Assembly: GCF_011045025.1 (NCBI RefSeq)
Contig: NZ_JAAKZX010000008.1
Span: forward strand, 1-64,000
From: Streptomyces ureilyticus
Lineage (GTDB): Bacteria; Actinomycetota; Actinomycetes; Streptomycetales; Streptomycetaceae
Length of the DNA stretch: 64,000 bases
Direction of reading: 5' to 3'
In this document: positions 17,039-26,348 of the stretch, in pieces
Layout of the letters: the number at the start of each line of letters is the position of its first letter
Position numbering within the stretch: the first letter of the stretch is position 1
Made by a program: the position numbers and the translations under genes
The notes under the pieces: generated by a model
What the model saw: the letters and a program-made list of their open reading frames with translations, nothing else
Database searches by the model: none
Told to the model about the DNA's origin: nothing

Positions 17039-18099
17039 GACTTGACCCACTGGTCACGGTTCTTGGCGATGTCCTCGGGCGCCATGACCTCGTAGTCCTC
17101 CGCCGGGGCGCCGTACTTCGTGAACTCCTCGGGGATCTGCGCGTCCTCGCGCATCGGGTACACGAACATGTTGAGCGGCATGTCGGCCTGGAACTTCTTC
17201 GAGATGAGGAAGTCGATGAGGGCCTGGCCGCCCTTGGCGTTCTTGGCGTTGCTGAGCAGTCCCGCGTACTCGATCTGCCGGAAGCAGGTGCCGTAGGCGA
17301 CGCCGGTCGGTGCGGTGTCCGGCTTGGGGTCGGCGAAGACGACCTCGGCGGGCGGAGAGGAGGCGTAGGAGACGACGAGCGGCCGGTCCCCCTTCGCCTT
17401 CTTGCCGCCGGCGGACCCGGAGAACTCCTCGTTGTAGGCCTGCTCCCAGCCATCGACGACCTTCACGCCGTTGGCCTTGAGCTTCGTCCAGTAGTCCCGC
17501 CAGCCGTCGTTGCCGTATTTTGCGGCGGTGCCCAGCAGGAAGCCGAGGCCGGGCGAGGAGGTGGAGGCGTTCTCGGTGACGAGGAGGTCCTTGTACTCGG
17601 GCTTGACGAGGTCGTCGAAGGACTCCGGCGGGGTCAGGTCGTTCTCTTCGAAGTAGGCCTTGTCGTAGTTGACGCAGATGTCGCCGAAGTCGATGGGCGT
17701 GATCCGCTTCTTCTGCTGGTCGATCCGGTACTCCGGGGGCAGCAGATCGGAGTCCTTGGCCTCGTACGCCTGGAACAGGTCGTTGTCGAACGCCCGGGAC
17801 AGGAGGGTGTTGTCGACGCCGAAGAGGACATCGCCCTGCGGGTTGTCCTTGGTGAGGATCGCCTTGTTGAGAGCCTGGCCTGCGTCCCCGTCCTTGAGGA
17901 CCTTCACCTGGTAGCCGGACTGCTTCTCGAAGTCGCGGATCACGCTCTTGGACGCCGCCCACGAGTCATGGCTGACGAGGGTGACGGTCTTGGACTCCGA
18001 GGCCCCTTCCCCGTCCCCGGAGTCGGACGACGTGCAAGCGGACAGCGTGACCAGACCGAGCCCGACGGCCGCGGCCACGAACTTCTTGGTGGTGCTCAC
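17014..18099 (-). CDS. thiB: Thiamine ABC transporter substrate-binding lipoprotein
   Basis: A 361-residue lipoprotein. The signal peptide ends in a lipobox, LVTLSAC, with Cys at residue 22. The mature chain has the TbpA/ThiB-type order: TLVSHDSWAASKSV, GDVLFGVDNTLLSRA, DFGDICVNYDKAYF, and VSYASSPPAEVVF. It should bind thiamine (or its phosphates) outside the membrane and deliver it to the permease. The GTG start at 18099 follows AGGAGGGA. It is the first gene after a TPP riboswitch and a 15-bp hairpin, so expression should fall when thiamine pyrophosphate is plentiful. Confidence 0.9.
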   Translation of the reverse strand: MSTTKKFVAAAVGLGLVTLSACTSSDSGDGEGASESKTVTLVSHDSWAASKSVIRDFEKQSGYQVKVLKDGDAGQALNKAILTKDNPQGDVLFGVDNTLLSRAFDNDLFQAYEAKDSDLLPPEYRIDQQKKRITPIDFGDICVNYDKAYFEENDLTPPESFDDLVKPEYKDLLVTENASTSSPGLGFLLGTAAKYGNDGWRDYWTKLKANGVKVVDGWEQAYNEEFSGSAGGKKAKGDRPLVVSYASSPPAEVVFADPKPDTAPTGVAYGTCFRQIEYAGLLSNAKNAKGGQALIDFLISKKFQADMPLNMFVYPMREDAQIPEEFTKYGAPAEDYEVMAPEDIAKNRDQWVKSWTSLVLK

Positions 18100-18132
18100 T
18101 GGATCCCTCCTGGGTATCCAGGAAGAGACGCG

Positions 18133-18168
18133 GCCCTGCCCGGGAACCTCTGAGTTCCCGGGCAGGGC
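18133..18168 (-). terminator. Riboswitch expression-platform hairpin
   Basis: A perfect 15-bp stem (GCCCTGCCCGGGAAC and its complement) with a 6-base loop. It lies between the TPP aptamer and the ribosome site of the binding-protein gene. It has the shape of an intrinsic terminator without a U-tract and is the likely off-switch of the riboswitch. Whether it stops transcription or hides the translation start cannot be decided by eye. Confidence 0.7.
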
Positions 18169-18187
18169 GCAACAGCTTGAGTAATGA

Positions 18188-18277
18188 CCGAACTTCCTAC
18201 CCAGAATGACCTGGGCAAGGTTCAGAGGGTCTGCGGTCTGCTACCGCACTCTCAGCGCTGTGGCGCTCCCCTGTCGG
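18188..18277 (-). ncRNA. TPP (thi-box) riboswitch
   Basis: Read on the minus strand, the aptamer shows the conserved CTGAGAG of the pyrimidine-sensing arm. It also shows ACCCTCTGAACCT and, after a GCCCAGGTCATTCTGGG arm, the closing TAGGAAG. Flanking CCGAC and GTTCGG can form P1. These match the thi-box consensus in order and spacing. It controls the thiamine ABC operon starting at 18099. Confidence is high because sequence, position and downstream genes agree. Confidence 0.93.
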
Positions 18278-18370
18278 AATATGAAGGTGTACGTACGGGG
18301 CAAGACTACAGCCCGCCATTGAGCGGCCCTGCCGAGGCCCGGTGCGGTACCGCGCCCCTTCAAGGGCGCG

Positions 18371-18476
18371 GGGCTGTATCAATGTGCAGCTCCGCCGCGA
18401 TGGGGGTCCCCCCGCTCATGGGGGTCCCCCCGCTCGAGCGCAGCCGAGAGTGGGGGAGAAGCCGAGAGTGGGGGAG
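18371..18476 (+). repeat. Dispersed repeat (copy 2) joined to a palindromic repeat with both arms duplicated
   Basis: Positions 18372-18399 repeat the element at 37-64. Directly after it comes ATGGGGGTCCCCCCGCTC twice in tandem (18400-18417, 18418-18435), then GCCGAGAGTGGGGGAG twice (18443-18458, 18461-18476). The two halves can pair with one another, so a palindromic element has both arms doubled. Sequence GCGACTAGCCACGACG follows at 18477-18492, which I recall as the natural continuation of the first repeat family. That would mean the second family was inserted inside the first. Confidence 0.65.
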
Positions 18477-18525
18477 CGACTAGCCACGACGTGACCCGCG
18501 GCTTCGAACCGTTCCAGCGCAGCGC

Positions 18526-19638
18526 TTAGCGTTCGGTGGCCGCGAGTTGCCCGCATGCCCCATCGATCTCCTGGCCACGGGTGTCCCGGACGGTGACCGG
18601 CACTCCGTGGGCCGCGATCGCCTCGACGAACGTCTTCTCGTCCTCCGGCCGGGAGGCGGTCCACTTGGAGCCGGGCGTCGGGTTCAGCGGGATCAGGTTG
18701 ACGTGCACCGGCTTGCCCTTGAGCAGCCGGCCGAGCCGATCACCGCGCCACGCCTGGTCGTTGATGTCCCGGATCAGCGCGTACTCGATGGACAGCCGGC
18801 GCCCGGACCTGGCCGCGTACTCCCATCCGGCGTCAAGGACTTCCCGCACCTTCCACCGTGTGTTGACGGGTACGAGGGTGTCGCGCAGTTCGTCGTCCGG
18901 CGCGTGCAGCGAGATGGCGAGCCGGCACTTGAAGCCCTCGTCGGCGAACCGGTGGATGGCAGGGACCAGTCCGACGGTCGATACGGTGATGCCGCGCTGC
19001 GACAGCCCGAGCCCGTCCGGCTCGGGGTCGGTGAGCGCCCGTATCGCCCCGACGACGCGCTTGTAGTTGGCGAGGGGCTCGCCCATGCCCATGAACACGA
19101 TGTTGGAGAGCCGGGCCGGCCCCCCGGGAATCTCCCCGTCCCGCAGGGCCCGCATCCCATCCACGATCTGGTGCACGATCTCGGCGGTCGACAGATTCCG
19201 GTCGAGACCGGCCTGTCCGGTGGCGCAGAACGGGCAGTTCATACCGCAGCCCGCCTGCGAACTGATGCACATGGTGACCCGGTCCGGGTAGCGCATCAGC
19301 ACGGACTCGACGAGCGTCCCGTCGAACATTCGCCACAGGGTCTTGCGGGTGGTGTCCTGGTCGGTCGACAGATGCCGTACGACCGTCATCAACTCGGGAA
19401 GCAGCGCCTCCCGAAGCTTGGTGCGCGAACCGGCAGGGATGTCGGTCCACTGCTCCGGATCGTGCGCGTACCGCGCGAAGTAGTGCTGCGAGAGCTGCTT
19501 GGCGCGAAACGGCTTCTCACCGATCGCGGCAACGGCTTCCTTGCGCTCGGCGGGCGAGAGATCGGCAAGGTGCCGCGGCGGCTTCTTGGCTGCGCGGGGG
19601 GCGACGAAAGTGAGTTCTCCGGGCTTAGGCATGGCCAT
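18526..19638 (-). CDS. rlmN: 23S rRNA (adenine2503-C2)-methyltransferase / tRNA A37 methyltransferase RlmN
   Basis: A 370-residue radical-SAM enzyme that methylates C2 of A2503 in 23S rRNA and A37 in some tRNAs. The 4Fe-4S cluster motif is CGMNCPFC, preceded by [17 protein letters not shown] and [14 protein letters not shown] are RlmN signatures. The cysteine that resolves the methylated intermediate lies near the C-terminus (GACGQL). The start is ATG 19638 (MAMPKPGEL); ATG 19632 is equally close to the family N-terminus. It lies downstream of cdsA, about 90 bp away. Confidence 0.95.
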   Translation of the reverse strand: MAMPKPGELTFVAPRAAKKPPRHLADLSPAERKEAVAAIGEKPFRAKQLSQHYFARYAHDPEQWTDIPAGSRTKLREALLPELMTVVRHLSTDQDTTRKTLWRMFDGTLVESVLMRYPDRVTMCISSQAGCGMNCPFCATGQAGLDRNLSTAEIVHQIVDGMRALRDGEIPGGPARLSNIVFMGMGEPLANYKRVVGAIRALTDPEPDGLGLSQRGITVSTVGLVPAIHRFADEGFKCRLAISLHAPDDELRDTLVPVNTRWKVREVLDAGWEYAARSGRRLSIEYALIRDINDQAWRGDRLGRLLKGKPVHVNLIPLNPTPGSKWTASRPEDEKTFVEAIAAHGVPVTVRDTRGQEIDGACGQLAATER

Positions 19639-19731
19639 ACAAGTGTCGCAGACATACGAAGAGGGGCTCGCCACCTGTGGACAACGAGCCCCTCACGCAT
19701 GAGTGTGCAGGTCAGCAGCGATTCACCAAGG

Positions 19732-20880
19732 TCATCCGGAACCGACGAAGATCACCAGCAACAGCCACACCACCGGCGCCGTAGGCAGCAGCGAATCCAA
19801 ACGATCCATGATGCCGCCGTGCCCCGGCAGCAGTGTTCCCATGTCCTTGATGCCGAGGTCCCGCTTGATCATGGACTCGCCGAGGTCGCCCAGGGTGGCG
19901 GTGACAGCGACCGCAAAGCCCATGAGCAGGCCCTGCCACCAGGTGCCGTCCTCGATCAGGAACTGCATGAACAGTGCGCCGGCCACCATGGCGAAGGCGA
20001 CCGCGCCGAGCAGGCCCTCGCGGGTCTTGCCGGGGCTGATGCGCGGGGCGAGCTTGTGCTTGCCGAAGCGCCAGCCGACGGCGTACGCGCCCGTGTCACT
20101 CACCACGGCCAGCGCCAGGAACGTCAGGACCCGCCACGCGCCGTCGTCGGCGGTGAGCATCATCGCCACGAATGTGGCCAGGAACGGGATGTAGAAGGCC
20201 GCGAAAACACCCGCCGTGACGTCCTTGAGGTAGCCCTCGGGTGGTTCCGTCATGCGCCAGACGAGGACGGCGAGAGCGGTGAGCGCCATCGCCACCCAGG
20301 CGCCCTCTGCCCCCCGTACGTATCCGGCGACGACCATCGCCGCACCGCCGAGTGCGAGCGGCACGAGAGGCGCCTTGATGCTCTTGCGCTCCTGGAGCCG
20401 CGAGGTCAGCTCCCACAGACCGACCACGACGGCGACCACTATGACGCCGATGAAAACGGCCTTGACGACGAACAGCGACACGACGATCACCGCGCCGAGC
20501 GCGACGCCGACTCCTATGGCAGCACCCAGGTCACGGCCCGCGTTCTTCTTCTGCGGTGCGGACGCCGGCTCTGAGGCGCTGGACATGGGCTCCTGCGACT
20601 GAGGATGGGGCTGGGGCTGGTGGCGCGACGGGGCCCGGTGCGGCGGCGTCGACGGCGTCTCGTCGCGGAACAGGGGGCCACCCGACACGGCGGCCCCCCG
20701 GTCGTCATCCTGGTTTCCGCCATGCGCGGGTACGTCGGGCACGATGGGCATGGGGCGAGTCTGCTGGGCGTTGTGCGTGTCGTACGCGGGACCCGCCGGG
20801 GCAGCCCCCTGGGCGGGCCCCTGGTCGGACGGCCCCCAGTACCCGGCTTGTGGCGGCGCCCCCCAGGAAGAGTCGTTCAT
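19732..20880 (-). CDS. cdsA: Phosphatidate cytidylyltransferase
   Basis: A 382-residue membrane enzyme making CDP-diacylglycerol from phosphatidate and CTP, the branch point of phospholipid synthesis. The CDS signature SMIKRDLGIKDMGTLLPGHG and following GIMDRLDS lie at the C-terminus, with about eight membrane segments before it. The first ~110 residues are a Pro/Gln/Ser-rich hydrophilic extension common in Streptomyces. Its ATG overlaps the frr stop (TGATG), so the two are translationally coupled. Confidence 0.94.
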   Translation of the reverse strand: MNDSSWGAPPQAGYWGPSDQGPAQGAAPAGPAYDTHNAQQTRPMPIVPDVPAHGGNQDDDRGAAVSGGPLFRDETPSTPPHRAPSRHQPQPHPQSQEPMSSASEPASAPQKKNAGRDLGAAIGVGVALGAVIVVSLFVVKAVFIGVIVVAVVVGLWELTSRLQERKSIKAPLVPLALGGAAMVVAGYVRGAEGAWVAMALTALAVLVWRMTEPPEGYLKDVTAGVFAAFYIPFLATFVAMMLTADDGAWRVLTFLALAVVSDTGAYAVGWRFGKHKLAPRISPGKTREGLLGAVAFAMVAGALFMQFLIEDGTWWQGLLMGFAVAVTATLGDLGESMIKRDLGIKDMGTLLPGHGGIMDRLDSLLPTAPVVWLLLVIFVGSG

Positions 20881-21437
20881 CAGACCTCGAGCAGCTCTGA
20901 TTCCTTGTGCTTGAGCAGCTCGTCCACCTGGGCCACGTACTTCGCGGTGGTGTCGTCGAGCTCCTTCTCCGCACGGCGGCCCTCGTCCTCGCCGACCTCG
21001 CCATCCTTGATCATCTTGTCGATGGCGTCCTTGGCCTTGCGGCGGACGGATCGGATCGAGACCTTGGCGTCCTCGCCCTTGGTCTTGGCGACCTTGATGT
21101 AGTCCCTGCGGCGCTCCTCGGTCAGCTCGGGGAACACCACCCGAATGATGTTGCCGTCGTTGCTCGGGTTGACGCCCAGGTCGGAGTCACGGATCGCCTG
21201 CTCGATGTTGCGCAGCGCGCTCTTGTCGAACGGGGTCACCACGGCCATACGCGGTTCCGGCACCGAGAACGAGGCGAGCTGGTTGATCGGCGTCAGTGCG
21301 CCGTAGTAGTCGGCCACGATCTTGTTGAACATCGCCGGGTGCGCACGACCGGTGCGGATCGCGGCGAAGTCCTCCTTGGCGACCACGACGGCCTTCTCCA
21401 TCTTCTCCTCGGCCTCGAGGAGGGTCTCTTCGATCAC
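20880..21437 (-). CDS. frr: Ribosome recycling factor
   Basis: A 185-residue RRF that, with EF-G, splits the post-termination ribosome. The full length and family blocks are present: [37 protein letters not shown], and [12 protein letters not shown]. The GTG at 21437 is chosen from two adjacent GTG codons because AGGAG lies 6 bases before it. It lies between pyrH and cdsA in the usual actinobacterial order. Confidence 0.96.
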   Translation of the reverse strand: MIEETLLEAEEKMEKAVVVAKEDFAAIRTGRAHPAMFNKIVADYYGALTPINQLASFSVPEPRMAVVTPFDKSALRNIEQAIRDSDLGVNPSNDGNIIRVVFPELTEERRRDYIKVAKTKGEDAKVSIRSVRRKAKDAIDKMIKDGEVGEDEGRRAEKELDDTTAKYVAQVDELLKHKESELLEV

Positions 21438-21592
21438 CACTTGCTCCTGCGTGTCTTGAGTAGGCCCGGCAGCTGTTCCTGGTCGGGGTCGGCAGCCGGC
21501 TGCGTCGCGTCTTATTACTGCACGGTTCCCGACCGGCAGGACATTGTCCATCCCCCGGTCAGGGTCCGTCCTCCTGGCAGGGACAGTCCCGG

Positions 21593-22363
21593 TCAGGCCC
21601 GGCTGCCTTGGTCACCCACGAGAGTGCCGATCTTCTCACCCTTGACGGCCCGCGCGATATTGCCCTCCGCCAGAAGCTCGAAGACCAGGATGGGCAGCTT
21701 GTTATCCCGGCAGAGCGTGATGGCTGTCATGTCGGCGACCTTCAGGTCCCGCGTGATGACCTCGCCATAACTGAGCGAGTCGAACTTGACGGCCTCGGGG
21801 TTGGTCTTCGGGTCGGAGTCGTAGACCCCGTCCACACCGTTCTTGCCCATCAGCAGGGCTTCGGCGTCGATCTCCAGGGCGCGCTGGGCGGCGGTGGTGT
21901 CGGTGGAGAAGTACGGCATGCCCATACCGGCGCCGAAGATGACCACGCGGCCCTTCTCCAGGTGGCGCACGGCACGCAGCGGGATGTACGGCTCCGCGAC
22001 CTGCCCCATGGTGATGGCGGTCTGCACACGCGAGTCGATGCCCTCCTTCTCCAGGAAGTCCTGAAGGGCGAGGCAGTTCATGACCGTACCGAGCATGCCC
22101 ATGTAGTCGGAGCGGGCCCGGTCCATGCCGCGCTGCTGCAACTCGGCGCCGCGGAAGAAGTTGCCGCCGCCGATGACGACGGCGATCTGGGCACCGCCGC
22201 GGACAACGGCGGCCACCTCTCGGGCGATTTTGTGCACCACGTCGGGGTCGACGCCCAGTCCCCCGCCACCGGCGAACGCCTCACCGGAAAGCTTCAGCAG
22301 AAAGCGCCCCGCGCCTTTGCCGTGATCGCTCTTGTCGTCCTTGTCGGCCTTGGTGGTGGTCAT
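21593..22363 (-). CDS. pyrH: UMP kinase
   Basis: A 256-residue hexameric UMP kinase (amino-acid kinase fold) that phosphorylates UMP to UDP. Conserved blocks: [31 protein letters not shown], and [14 protein letters not shown] short charged N-terminal tail ([15 protein letters not shown]) precedes the core. ATG 22363 with GAGGCGAG just upstream. It follows rpsB-tsf across a strong hairpin, so it may have its own promoter. Confidence 0.95.
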   Translation of the reverse strand: MTTTKADKDDKSDHGKGAGRFLLKLSGEAFAGGGGLGVDPDVVHKIAREVAAVVRGGAQIAVVIGGGNFFRGAELQQRGMDRARSDYMGMLGTVMNCLALQDFLEKEGIDSRVQTAITMGQVAEPYIPLRAVRHLEKGRVVIFGAGMGMPYFSTDTTAAQRALEIDAEALLMGKNGVDGVYDSDPKTNPEAVKFDSLSYGEVITRDLKVADMTAITLCRDNKLPILVFELLAEGNIARAVKGEKIGTLVGDQGSRA

Positions 22364-22398
22364 GGAGATCTCGCCTCTTTTACGTGTCGCACATACGA

Positions 22399-22450
22399 AG
22401 GAGGCCATTGCCGGTGGGTGTTCTCATCCCATGCGCGGCAATGGCCTCCT
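22399..22450 (-). terminator. Hairpin between tsf and pyrH
   Basis: A perfect 15-bp stem (AGGAGGCCATTGCCG at 22399-22413, complement at 22436-22450) with a 22-base loop. It lies ~100 bp after the tsf stop and before pyrH, and is likely the end of the rpsB-tsf transcript. Confidence 0.72.
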
Positions 22451-22550
22451 CGTCAGATCTGCTGTCGTCCGTCACGCACGCGCGCGTGCCCACGTGCGAG
22501 GACGACTGCTGTCGACCCTAGCGGGCTCTCGCGTGGAGCGCGGTACGGAC

Positions 22551-23387
22551 TCAGATGCCGACCTTGATGCGCACGAAGCGCTTCAGGGTGACACCGGCCT
22601 CGTCCAGGACCTTCTGGACGGACTTCTTCTGGTCGAGCGCGTACGGCTGGCCGAGGAGCGTGGCCTCCTTGAAGAAGGCATTGACGCGACCCTCGACGAT
22701 CTTCGGCAGGGCGGCCTCGGGCTTGCCCTCGGCGCGCGTGGTCTCCTCGGCGACGCGGCGCTCGCTCTCGACGACCTCGGCCGGAACGTCCTCACGGGAG
22801 AGGTACTTGGGCGCGAAGGCGGCGATGTGCTGGGCGATGCCCTTGGCGGTCTCGGCGTCCGGCTTGTCCAGCTCCACGAGGACACCGATCTGCGGGGGCA
22901 GGTCGGGCATGGTGCGGTGCATGTACGTGGTGACGTACTCGCCGGAGAACTGGGCGAAGCGGTCCAGGACGATCTTCTCGCCCAGGTTGGCGTTGGCCTC
23001 GTCGACGTACGCCTGGACCGTCTTGCCGGGCTCGATCTCGGATGCGAGCAGCGCTTCGAGGTCGGCCGGGGAGGTGGCGGCGACATGCGCGGCGAGCGCG
23101 TTCGCGGCGGCCTGGAACTTCTCGCCCTTGGCGACGAAGTCCGTCTCGCACTTCAGCTCGACGAGGACACCGGAGGTGTTGTCGTCGGCGATCAGGGAGA
23201 CGACGGCGCCGTTCTCGGCGGAGCGGCCCTCGCGCTTGGCGACGCCCTTCTGGCCCTTGATGCGCAGGGCCTCGACGGCCTTGTCGACGTTGCCGTCGGC
23301 CTCGTCGAGCGCCTTCTTGCAGTCCATCATGCCGGCGCCGGTGAGCTCGCGGAGCTTCTTGACGTCGGCGGCGGTGTAGTTCGCCAT
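22551..23387 (-). CDS. tsf: Translation elongation factor Ts
   Basis: A 278-residue EF-Ts, the guanine-nucleotide exchange factor for EF-Tu. The N-terminal UBA-like domain has KLRELTGAGMMDCKKAL, followed by LKCETDFVAKGEKF of the core. Length is complete. It follows rpsB on the same strand with a 190-bp gap that holds a strong hairpin. Confidence 0.96.
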   Translation of the reverse strand: MANYTAADVKKLRELTGAGMMDCKKALDEADGNVDKAVEALRIKGQKGVAKREGRSAENGAVVSLIADDNTSGVLVELKCETDFVAKGEKFQAAANALAAHVAATSPADLEALLASEIEPGKTVQAYVDEANANLGEKIVLDRFAQFSGEYVTTYMHRTMPDLPPQIGVLVELDKPDAETAKGIAQHIAAFAPKYLSREDVPAEVVESERRVAEETTRAEGKPEAALPKIVEGRVNAFFKEATLLGQPYALDQKKSVQKVLDEAGVTLKRFVRIKVGI

Positions 23388-23482
23388 GATCAGTGAATCT
23401 CTTCTCGGAGTTCGAAGTCTCGAAGTCGGCGTCCGCCGCTGATCGGGCGGGCGTCCACCGAAGATCTACGGTCTACGGGTGA

Positions 23483-23514
23483 ACGGCGGGCGGCGCGCTG
23501 GCGCCGCCCGCCGT
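23483..23514 (-). terminator. Hairpin between rpsB and tsf
   Basis: A perfect 14-bp stem, GCGCCGCCCGCCGT paired with its complement, with a 4-base loop. It lies in the rpsB-tsf gap. It could be a partial terminator or attenuator that lowers tsf expression relative to rpsB. Confidence 0.65.
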
Positions 23515-23577
23515 CACTTGAGCCGTGACGCTGGAGTCAGGCCCACGACGCGGAGGTCAAGGCCTGCGACGCCGGGG

Positions 23578-24519
23578 TCAGGCCTGCTCAGCCTCGGCCG
23601 GCTTCTCGGCCTCGGCAACGGGGGCCTCAACAGCGGCCGGAGCCTCAGCAGGGGCCTCAGTCGGGGCCTCGGCGGGGGCCTCAGCCTCAGCAGCAGGGGC
23701 CTCAGCCGCGGCCGGAGCCTCGGTGGTGGCCTCCTCGGCCTTCTTCTCGCCACCCTCGAGCAGGTCGCGCTCCCACTCGGCGAGCGGCTCGCCCGCGGCC
23801 TTCTCACCCTTGGCCTCGGCGGCGGCACCGGAGCGGGCGATGAGGCCCTCGGCGACGGCGTCGGCGATCACGCGGGTGAGCAGGGTGACGGAGCGGATCG
23901 CGTCGTCGTTGCCCGGGATCTTGTAGTCGACCTCGTCGGGGTCGCAGTTGGTGTCGAGGATGGCGACGACCGGGATGTTGAGCTTCCGGGCCTCACCGAC
24001 CGCGATGTGCTCCTTCTTGGTGTCCACGATCCAGACGGCGCTGGGAACCTTGGACATCTCGCGGATACCGCCGAGGGTCTTCTCCAGCTTGGCCTTCTCG
24101 CGGGAGAGGACCAGCAGCTCCTTCTTGGTGAGGCCGGAGGCGGCCACGTCCTCGAAGTCGATCTGCTCGAGCTCCTTCAGGCGCTGCAGGCGCTTGTAGA
24201 CGGTCGAGAAGTTGGTGAGCATGCCGCCCAGCCAGCGCTGGTTGACGTAAGGCATGCCGACGCGGGTGGCCTGCTCGGCGATGGCCTCCTGCGCCTGCTT
24301 CTTCGTGCCGACGAACATGACCGTGCCGCCGTGGGCGACGGTCTCCTTGACGAACTCGTAGGCGCGGTCGATGTACGACAGCGACTGGAGCAGGTCGATG
24401 ATGTAAATGCCGTTGCGCTCCGTGAAGATGAATCGCTTCATCTTCGGGTTCCAACGGCGGGTCTGGTGACCGAAGTGGACGCCGCTTTCCAGCAGCTCCC
24501 GCATCGTGACGACGGCCAT
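23578..24519 (-). CDS. rpsB: 30S ribosomal protein S2
   Basis: A 313-residue S2. The universal start [20 protein letters not shown] and the block [14 protein letters not shown] are present. The C-terminal ~60 residues are an Ala/Pro/Glu repeat (units like EAPAEAP) that extends the usual ~250-residue protein. Such tails occur in Streptomyces S2. ATG 24519 gives MAVVTMREL. The 280-bp region upstream must contain the promoter shared in the divergent gap with the M23 peptidase gene. Confidence 0.96.
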   Translation of the reverse strand: MAVVTMRELLESGVHFGHQTRRWNPKMKRFIFTERNGIYIIDLLQSLSYIDRAYEFVKETVAHGGTVMFVGTKKQAQEAIAEQATRVGMPYVNQRWLGGMLTNFSTVYKRLQRLKELEQIDFEDVAASGLTKKELLVLSREKAKLEKTLGGIREMSKVPSAVWIVDTKKEHIAVGEARKLNIPVVAILDTNCDPDEVDYKIPGNDDAIRSVTLLTRVIADAVAEGLIARSGAAAEAKGEKAAGEPLAEWERDLLEGGEKKAEEATTEAPAAAEAPAAEAEAPAEAPTEAPAEAPAAVEAPVAEAEKPAEAEQA

Positions 24520-24798
24520 GGCCGTACTCCTTGGTGTTCTCGGTTGTGCCGCGCGTGCCGGACGGCACCCGCGCCTGACGCCCGCGATGCGCCTGCCACT
24601 AGGGACCGAGGGGCGCTGACACCGGCTTTTGGTGGCCCGGTGTCGGGGCGTGCGAAGTCGACCCGGTGACCCGGATCGCCACCAGAAGTGTACGGGACAC
24701 GCGAGGCACCGGGTGACGCCGCTATCCACAACCGCCCGGTACTCCACAGATCCTGGCCATGATCCACTTTTCCCCGCAGATCGCGGGAGCGTTCTCGC

Positions 24799-25437
24799 AT
24801 GCGAGCAGAACGATTCCGACGAGACCGACGACGTCAGCGATGCCTTCGTACGTGGCTGGCCCTGCTGTTGGGCCTGACGGTGACCGCCCTCGGCATCGCC
24901 TTACCCGCTGCCGGGGCATCGGCTCCCGGTGGCGCGAACGGCCCGGCACCGCCGGGAGCCGATCCCCCGGTCCCGGCTGTCGGCCGCACCTGGCCCGTAG
25001 GGGTACGCCCACCCGTGACCCGCGCCTGGGATCCACCGACGGCGGAGTACGGCCGGGGCCACCGCGGAGTCGACCTCGCGGCGCCACCGGGCACCCCGGT
25101 CCGCGCCGTGGCACCCGGCCGTGTCTCCTTCGCCGGCAGGGTCGCCGGCCGCGGAGTCGTCTCGATCGCACTCGACAGCACCGGCGATCCCCCTCTGCGC
25201 ACCACATACGAACCGGTACGCGGGACAGCGAAGAAGGGAGACGAGGTGGCGCCGGGCGACATCGTCGGCGTCGTGGAACCCACGGGCTCCCATTGCCCGG
25301 CGCACTGCCTGCACTGGGGCCTACTCCGAGCCAACACCTACCTGGACCCGCTCTCCCTGCTGCCCCCAGGTCTACTCCGCCGCGGCCCTTCACGCCTGCT
25401 CCCGGTCAGCGGCGTACCGGAGGGACCACCGACGTAG
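24799..25437 (+). CDS. Secreted M23-family metallopeptidase
   Basis: A 212-residue exported protein. A basic N-terminus and hydrophobic stretch ([21 protein letters not shown]) form a signal peptide or anchor. An M23/LytM domain follows with [17 protein letters not shown] (zinc ligands H and D) and a second HxH in HCLHWGLL. The likely target is peptide crosslinks of peptidoglycan, or it may be a regulator of such an enzyme. The catalytic set appears complete. It stands alone, divergent from rpsB. Confidence 0.85.
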   Translation: MRAERFRRDRRRQRCLRTWLALLLGLTVTALGIALPAAGASAPGGANGPAPPGADPPVPAVGRTWPVGVRPPVTRAWDPPTAEYGRGHRGVDLAAPPGTPVRAVAPGRVSFAGRVAGRGVVSIALDSTGDPPLRTTYEPVRGTAKKGDEVAPGDIVGVVEPTGSHCPAHCLHWGLLRANTYLDPLSLLPPGLLRRGPSRLLPVSGVPEGPPT

Positions 25438-25532
25438 GGGGTGCAGTACTGACGTGGTGTCTGGGTGCCGCGTCCAGATTGGCGTGGCCGGATGTCGCGC
25501 CCAGTTGACCGTTTTGCCGCAGGGGCGGTGGG

Positions 25533-25569
25533 GGAGGGTGGGAAGCCCGGAAGAGCGAACCCACCCTCC
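25533..25569. terminator. Hairpin between convergent genes
   Basis: A 10-bp perfect stem (GGAGGGTGGG at 25533-25542, complement at 25560-25569) with a 17-base loop. It is located between the M23 peptidase gene and the convergent TetR gene. Confidence 0.6.
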
Positions 25570-25587
25570 AGTCAGCCGAGAAGGCCC

Positions 25588-26169
25588 TCAGCCCCGTACC
25601 CCCCGCAACACCATCGCCACAGCGGCATCGGTGATGGCGTCCGGCTCCTCAGCCGCGCCCAGCTCGATGCGCCGTACCGCCGCGTCCACGATGCCCTGCA
25701 AGAGCATGGCGGCCATACGGGGCTGGTCGTGGCCCATGTCCCCGAGCGCTTCCACGATCATGGCGACGAGGCCGCCGTGCGCGGCGCGGATCTTTTCTCG
25801 CGCGCCCGCGTCGAGTTCGCTCGCGGAGATGGCCACGACGGCCCGGTGCCGCCGGTCGCCGACCAGAGCGAGCTGTTGGCGGACATACGCCTCGACCTTG
25901 CCCTCGGGCGTCTGAGCCTGCGACATCGCCGCCTCGACCTCGGCCGCCCATACGGGGAAGTCGACCGCGCAGAGTTCTTCGACCACGGCCGCCCGTGACC
26001 GGAAGTACTCATAGACGGAGGACCGCGCGAGTCCCGTGCGCTCGGCAAGCGCGGGGAACGTCAGCGCCTCAGTCCCACCCTGCGACAGCAGCGATCGGGC
26101 CGCGTCCAACAGGGCGGCTCGCTGCATCGACCGGTGCTCGGCCACGGAGGCCGCTCGAATCCTTGGCAC
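25588..26169 (-). CDS. TetR/AcrR family transcriptional regulator
   Basis: A 193-residue repressor-type protein. The N-terminal HTH reads LTFPALAERTGLARSSVYEY within about residues 35-55, followed by a helical ligand-binding domain. Target genes are not evident, as neighbours are whiG and an M23 peptidase. The ATG at 26169 is used; the ATG 14 codons later is an alternative. The ~180 bp between it and whiG holds no gene. Confidence 0.87.
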   Translation of the reverse strand: MPRIRAASVAEHRSMQRAALLDAARSLLSQGGTEALTFPALAERTGLARSSVYEYFRSRAAVVEELCAVDFPVWAAEVEAAMSQAQTPEGKVEAYVRQQLALVGDRRHRAVVAISASELDAGAREKIRAAHGGLVAMIVEALGDMGHDQPRMAAMLLQGIVDAAVRRIELGAAEEPDAITDAAVAMVLRGVRG

Positions 26170-26348
26170 GCCTCCACTTTACGGATGGACCACCCAGGAC
26201 GGGAGTGACTCCGCATGACGGGTCTGATCGGGACTCCTCGGCCCGGACGATCCGAGGATGCCTCGACCGAAGGGAGCGGGGAGGGGCAGGAGGCGCGAGT
26301 CAGCCGAGTCGGCGGAAGCCGGCGGCTGTCAGCCACCGTCAGCAGCGG

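Noticed and set aside
18371-18476. Considered as a CRISPR array
   Set aside because: Repeats are adjacent palindromic arms with no unique spacers and no cas genes.
18499-18525. Possible tRNA T-loop (GGTTCGAA on the minus strand) after rlmN
   Set aside because: No cloverleaf can be built around it, and the flanks belong to the repeat elements and the rlmN end.
23590-23740. Repetitive DNA at the rpsB end considered as a mobile repeat
   Set aside because: It encodes the Ala/Pro/Glu tail of S2 in frame, so it is coding low complexity.
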